A stretch of DNA of 64,000 bases, from positions 106,371,762 to 106,435,761 of the forward strand of contig OY740769.1 of NCBI GenBank assembly GCA_963513935.1, in the 5' to 3' direction. Below are positions 53,101-59,100 of this stretch, piece by piece. The translations under genes and the position numbers were made by a program. Under the pieces are notes generated by a model that saw only the letters and a program-made list of their open reading frames with translations, did not search any database and was not told where the DNA came from. Positions within the stretch are counted from its first letter, which is position 1, and every line of letters begins with the position of its first letter. The stretch comes from Aphrophora alni (Eukaryota > Arthropoda > Insecta > Hemiptera > Aphrophoridae).

Positions 53101-56100
53101 CGATAGTCCGGCATCACTCCAGAAAATTGTAAAATTTTTGGGTCTTTAAAGCAAATAAAAACGCTCGAGAGCTATTCGGAAGTTTTCGGGGTAGTTCGGG
53201 ATCATCCGGAAGCGCTCGGGTATTGTTCGGAAACAATTAGCGGCCGGCTAGTCTCAGTTGTCACAACAAATACAGGTGCAGTGCAGCACAGTTAATCAAT
53301 CACGAAGCTTCTTCGCCATTTTTTTGTGCGTTGTTGTTTTGTGTCCTTGCACATCGCAATAAACTGTGTCTCAGTACTCTCTACTGTAATACAGTACATC
53401 TGTAGTGACGTACGTAACTTTTGAAACTGTTTATAAACAAAGTGAGTTTCGTTCTAACTGTACAGTGACCATGTTTTCAAAACCTAAGCCTTCGAGTTCA
53501 AAAGGAGAGAAACGATAACACGTAACAGTGACTAGAAATCAGAAACTAGAAATCCATATAATTAGAAATAAATTTTATACTAAACGCCAAAAGTCAAGAA
53601 AACAAAAAGATATTCGTGACTTTTTTAAATCTAAGTGAAATATGTTTTACAGTACGTGTATATGTACATTATATGAAATGTGAAATAAACTTAGTTGAAT
53701 TTGCATACTGTATTTGTAGTTTAATTATTAACCTAATTGTTCTTATAATTACGATTTATGTAATGTATGTAGTTAAAAAAACAAAGTACATTTGTTTTAC
53801 GGCAAAGCCTACATGAAGGGGCACCGCCCGATAGACCAGAATTTTCGGTAGTCCGGCACCGAGCCGAACCCGGACGTGCCGGATTATTGGACTTCTACTG
53901 TACTACACATCATTTGATTTCCAAAACCAAGAGTCGTCAATAGTTGAAATTTTGCACAAGGATTATGCCTAGGTTCTAGATGCTTACTAAAAAAGATTCT
54001 TGAAAAACATAATCTCAAACAGTTAAATATGAATAGTAGTTCCAATCCCCCCCCCTCCAAAGCTAAATCATGCTTCTGCCCCTTTACAAGTTAATAAAAG
54101 GCTGAAATTCACAGTTATTCTACAGACATACTCACAAAAATATTAAACATATGTCATTTGGAAAAAAAAGGGGGGGGGAAATTAAAGGGTATAAAACAAA
54201 AATTAAATATTTAATTATTTAAGATGTAAATGCTGGCTGGCTGACTTTCAGCAATTAAATTGGGTTTTCAACAATGTACTAATTTTATTATATTAGATTT
54301 TACATTGATAGAAGACACAGGCTTACCTTGAAAAGTAGTTCTTGGTATATTACCTAATAGTACACAAATAGGAAAACATAAAAAACACTAAAGTTCTGAA
54401 ATATTGCTTAAACACTTTCTCAATCAGTAGAGAGTATAAAAAGAAAACTAAATTGTTGTAATCTAAGATAGATCTCTGATGAGTGTCAACCACAGATGCA
54501 TTTTTTTTAAAGTCTGTTGGGAAAGGAAAAATGATAAAGGATTATTTATCTAAGATTATGTTTAGGGGGTTCTCTAGATTTTGTGACACGTTATATGAGA
54601 CAGTTCCCATCCTTAGTTCTGAGGGATTACATTCTGGAGGGAGTGATTTTATAATTTTTGTCGTGAAGCAGTCATCAAAAGTGACAATGTTTTGCAGTTG
54701 GTTTCCCTGTGTCCGTGATTTTTACATCATGTCTGTGGCCATTCATCTGGGTACTTAGGTTGTCTATGGTTAGACCAATATATTGAGCTGGGAAAACCTG
54801 CACTGTACATGATGGATAATATTTTTTGCTGTACAGGTGTGATGACCTTCAATTTAATTTTTTTTGAAATTCTTTTACTGGAAGAATATTTATATTTACA
54901 CTATGAGTTATGTATATTATAGTTAATTATAATATAAGTTATAACCACACCTTTTAAGAACTTCTTCTTGTTTCCTATGTTCTATTTCAGCCTCACGAGA
55001 TTCAGTCGCAGGATTTGCTGTCTTTTCTACAGTATATTGTGGACATAAAAATTCAAAATCGGGATCAAATTTCCTCAATTCCTAGAAAATAAAACATAAA
55101 TTATAGCCACCAAATTACAGATAACATTTTTGTTTTAATAATTACAGAGTTCCACAGTATTTGTATAGTATATGTAACTTACATTTAATAGATAGAACAA
55201 TATTTTTGCGGTAAATCTATTTTCAACAAAAATTATGGCACATAAATTTTCAGAATCATCTAACGAATTGTTTTTTGCTGTACGGTTGTTAAATGGATGA
55301 ACTCTTTTTTGAAATCTCCAACCCCGTCCTCTTCCCCGCCATCTCCCACCCCTCATTGCACATTCCTCGCCTGATGTAATCTTTGGCATTCCATTGATTG
55401 GGCGACAAAACCATCTATTATTATCAGATAAATCACTATGTTGAACATTCTTGGTTGAGTCCATAAGGACCAATGAAAGCTCTGTGGATACATTATCACT
55501 ACTAGGTTTACTCATAACATCAGAATAAACACTAGTCCTTGAATCTTTGGTATATTTTGAAGCATTATTTGATATTTCACAGTTTTTAATTAAATTATCA
55601 CTACAACTATTAAAATTTGATTTAAATTCATCAAGTGAATCACTAGATTTGAAATCATTCTCTATATTATTTTTGCTCACGTTATCATTCATCTTATCAC
55701 AGTGTTCTTGCTTGTTTAAAGAACTATTATTGTCATTATAATTGACATTATTTAAAAGATTGTCACAGTTTAAATTATCTTGCAATAATAAATTAATTTT
55801 AACAGGTTCTTCATCATTTAACTTTTCATCGCACACTCTTACATAATCTTCTCCCTCTGCTCCATTGCTTTCATCTTTTTCACTATCACTAGCCACATTA
55901 TTGTCTCTATCATGAACATAGCCCGAATCATTGTCACTACCGCTTTCTTTAAAAATATTACTTGATACTTCATCACTACTACTGATCTTTGATGAAATTG
56001 AATCATGATTTTCTGAGCTTAATTCTTCTGCTGATAAACTATTAGATGTTTCTTGATTGCAATTAATAGAGATATTTGATTCTGGTTCAATATTGTCTTG

Positions 56101-59100
56101 AATATCAGGTGGCTGTGACTTTGGCTTAAACTGGCGAATAACCTCAATAAGTCGCAAGATTTTGGGAGATGAAAACTTGTATATTCTATCTTTTTCTTCA
56201 AATTCTTGTAATGCATCCTCACAAATTGCCCTAAACAAAAATTTACATTATTAAAATTAAGTTGTTGTTTTTTATTACATAAATACCAGAATGGTAAATA
56301 TCAAACAATATGGTATCTGGAGATATTTTAAATAATGTAAGTACCTTATCTTAAGCAATAGTGATGAAACTAGACAAAGCAATAAGAAGTGCCGTTCATA
56401 TGGTGTTTTAACTTTCAACTTTTCTATTTGTATTAACAGAGCTAAAGCTGCCTTATCTGCACACCAAGGCCCTGTTAAACAGATTAAATTAATAGTATAC
56501 ATAAATCTACATATATTGCTTAAAATATACTAGACATTTAAAAAATTTAAAATAGCTTAATGCTATTTAGTAAAGGGTAATTTTTAACAGTTTACACTTA
56601 CTAGAAACAAGTTATCACTTACATGATATGAACTTTGACTACACTTAAAAAACTCTTGAATTCTAAAATACACATTAATATATAAATGCCTAAAAACAAG
56701 TTCAATATAAAAATTAGTTTTAAAAAATTAGAACTTTTCAAAGATGAGGATGGGATTTTGAGATAATTTTACTTTAAAATATGCGTTAAATGTTCTGCCA
56801 CTGAAGGGAACACAAGGGGCGGAGGGAGAGACTTTGTTAATTATATATTTTAAAATATATGTACTGTATTAAAAATATATATAAGGCTTACCTTGAAAAG
56901 TAGTTGTTGATATTATCTAGTATTACACAAATAGTAAAACACTAAAATTCTGGAGTATTTCGTAAACACTGTTCACTTTCTCAAACAGTAGAGGGAATTG
57001 TTTTATTGTATTTTATATTTGCGTACTACTAGGATATACCCAAAACCACATTCCAAGGTAAATATTGGCAGTTTCAAAGAACATAAACTTCCAATTGAAA
57101 ACACTTTGAAATCAGCTTTCAAGGAAAAACCTCTCATTAACTTTTGGTTGGACCTCAATAGTGAATATGAATGTCTGTCTGACCTGGCAATTAAGATTTT
57201 ATTGCCTTTCCCATCCACAGAACTGGAAGAAAGATCTTTTTTGTCCCACACATTTACAAAAAATAAATACAGAAACAAGTTGGATGCTGTCCCAAACATA
57301 AGACTATATGTGGCTTCTTTTGAACCTAACTTCAAAAAAAAATGTGTGTAACAAAGCAAGGACAAGGCTGCCTCTAATATAAATTGCAAGTAAAAGAAGT
57401 GACGGAAGTGTTTACAATTTAAAGTTATTTTTTCTTTATAATTACAGTAAAATCCTGTTTAACCAAATTTCACTTATCCGAAACCCAGGTGAACTGGGTT
57501 TTAAATGAGCAGCATAAAGACGAATCGGTAACCAACTACTTACCTGCACAGCATTGTTTAACAAATCGTTGCGCTTCATGGAAGGTGGAAGCCCCTCCCT
57601 TTCTCCCACCGCACCAACACACCCTCACCATACCCCTGTCATTTCAGTTCAGTTATGTTCTTCAATGTTTAAAGTAAAAATTACAATGCTAATGACAGTA
57701 TAGATTACCTACAGTTTTATTTTATTTGTAGTAAGTTTTAGTTTTTAGTTATGTAAAACTGTTCTAGTTTAATATGTTTTGGATATGTTTCCGTGTCTTT
57801 AACTGTTAGGTTTGTGGAATTGTGGTTAAATGACGTCTTAAGGAATTTTTATTTTTTTATTTCATAACAATGGCGAGTAAAAGGAAACTCATTGTATTAA
57901 CATTACTGATAAACTTGAAGCTATTAGACGCGTTGAGAACTGTGGGTTGTTACGATGTGTTGCAGCAGACTACGATGTTGGTGTTTCAACTATGAGTGAT
58001 TGGTTTAAGAATAAAGACAAACTTACTCTACATTGTACTAAAATGCCTAATCGTAAAACCATGAACTCTTCAGATCTTGAAAAAGTCAATGAAGCTTTGT
58101 TTTCATGGTTTACTCAGCAAAGAGGAACAGGGGTGCCTTTATTATTTTTTTTCCATTTTTATTTTATAGCCGTGGTACAAAATATTATTTGGCCAGGTCA
58201 AAATACCAAATTATCTGGACCAGTACTTCAAAAAGAAGATAAAACCTTTGCTGAAATTTTAGGTGAAGATGGAAGAAACTTTGTCGCAAGCAGTGGATAG
58301 CTCGATAGGTTTAAAAACCACTACGGAATACAGCAACTAAACTTATGTGGAGAGAAAATGTCAGCTAATCGTGAAGCAGTAGACATGTTCAAGACAGAAT
58401 TGCAAAAAATTATTTATGGCTACATGTATGACCAAATATTTAATACTGATGAAACTAGAAAGCAAAAAATGTCAAATGTTGTCAAAAACATCTTTAGCCT
58501 GTGTCAAAGAAAAATCTGCTCTGGGACATAAAACGCAAAAACAGAGAATCACCATTCTTACAGTAGCGAATGGAATTTAAGGAATTGAATGTGTATAGGG
58601 AAATCTGAGAAGCCTAGAGCTCTGAAAAATATTGCTCCTAATGTTATCGAGCATTTAAGTCAACCTAGATATACCTTATGTATAGTTCTATAATAATGTT
58701 AAAAAAAATTAATCATAAAATATTTAATAAAGCTTTTTACTTCTAAATAAAGTATACATTGTTTTATTTAACCAAAAACTGGCTCAAACTCCATAATCAT
58801 GGCTTAACCGAAAAAATTTATTATCTGAAACAACTCTACTCCCATTATTTCGGATAAGCAGGATTTTACTGTATAATAAAATTAATGTCAGAACTCATTT
58901 TTCAATTTTTTAAATTAATAAAGTACTTTCTGCTACATTTTATATATAGTATTGAAGTGTGCAAATGTAATCACAAAATATAGTTCTCACATAGCTTTAA
59001 AATGTATTTATTGCTAACCCTATTACTGTACTGATTCCTTATTATTGACACTAGACTTACTTGCACTAGATATAAATTATAGTCCTGGGGGTACAATTCA

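Larger units (their letters stand above)
52706..54950. other. Dicer-1 intron, 2.2 kb
   Basis: Contains a pogo MITE and a Penelope endonuclease fragment with its tail. The gaps between hold only AT-rich sequence, C runs near 54.05 kb and G runs near 54.17 kb. Confidence 0.65.

Noticed and set aside
54483..54758. 91-codon open frame on plus
   Set aside because: Shadow of the Penelope GIY-YIG remnant, which reads on the minus strand.
57003..57389. 128-codon open frame on minus
   Set aside because: Shadow of the hAT dimerisation domain, which reads on plus with family motifs.
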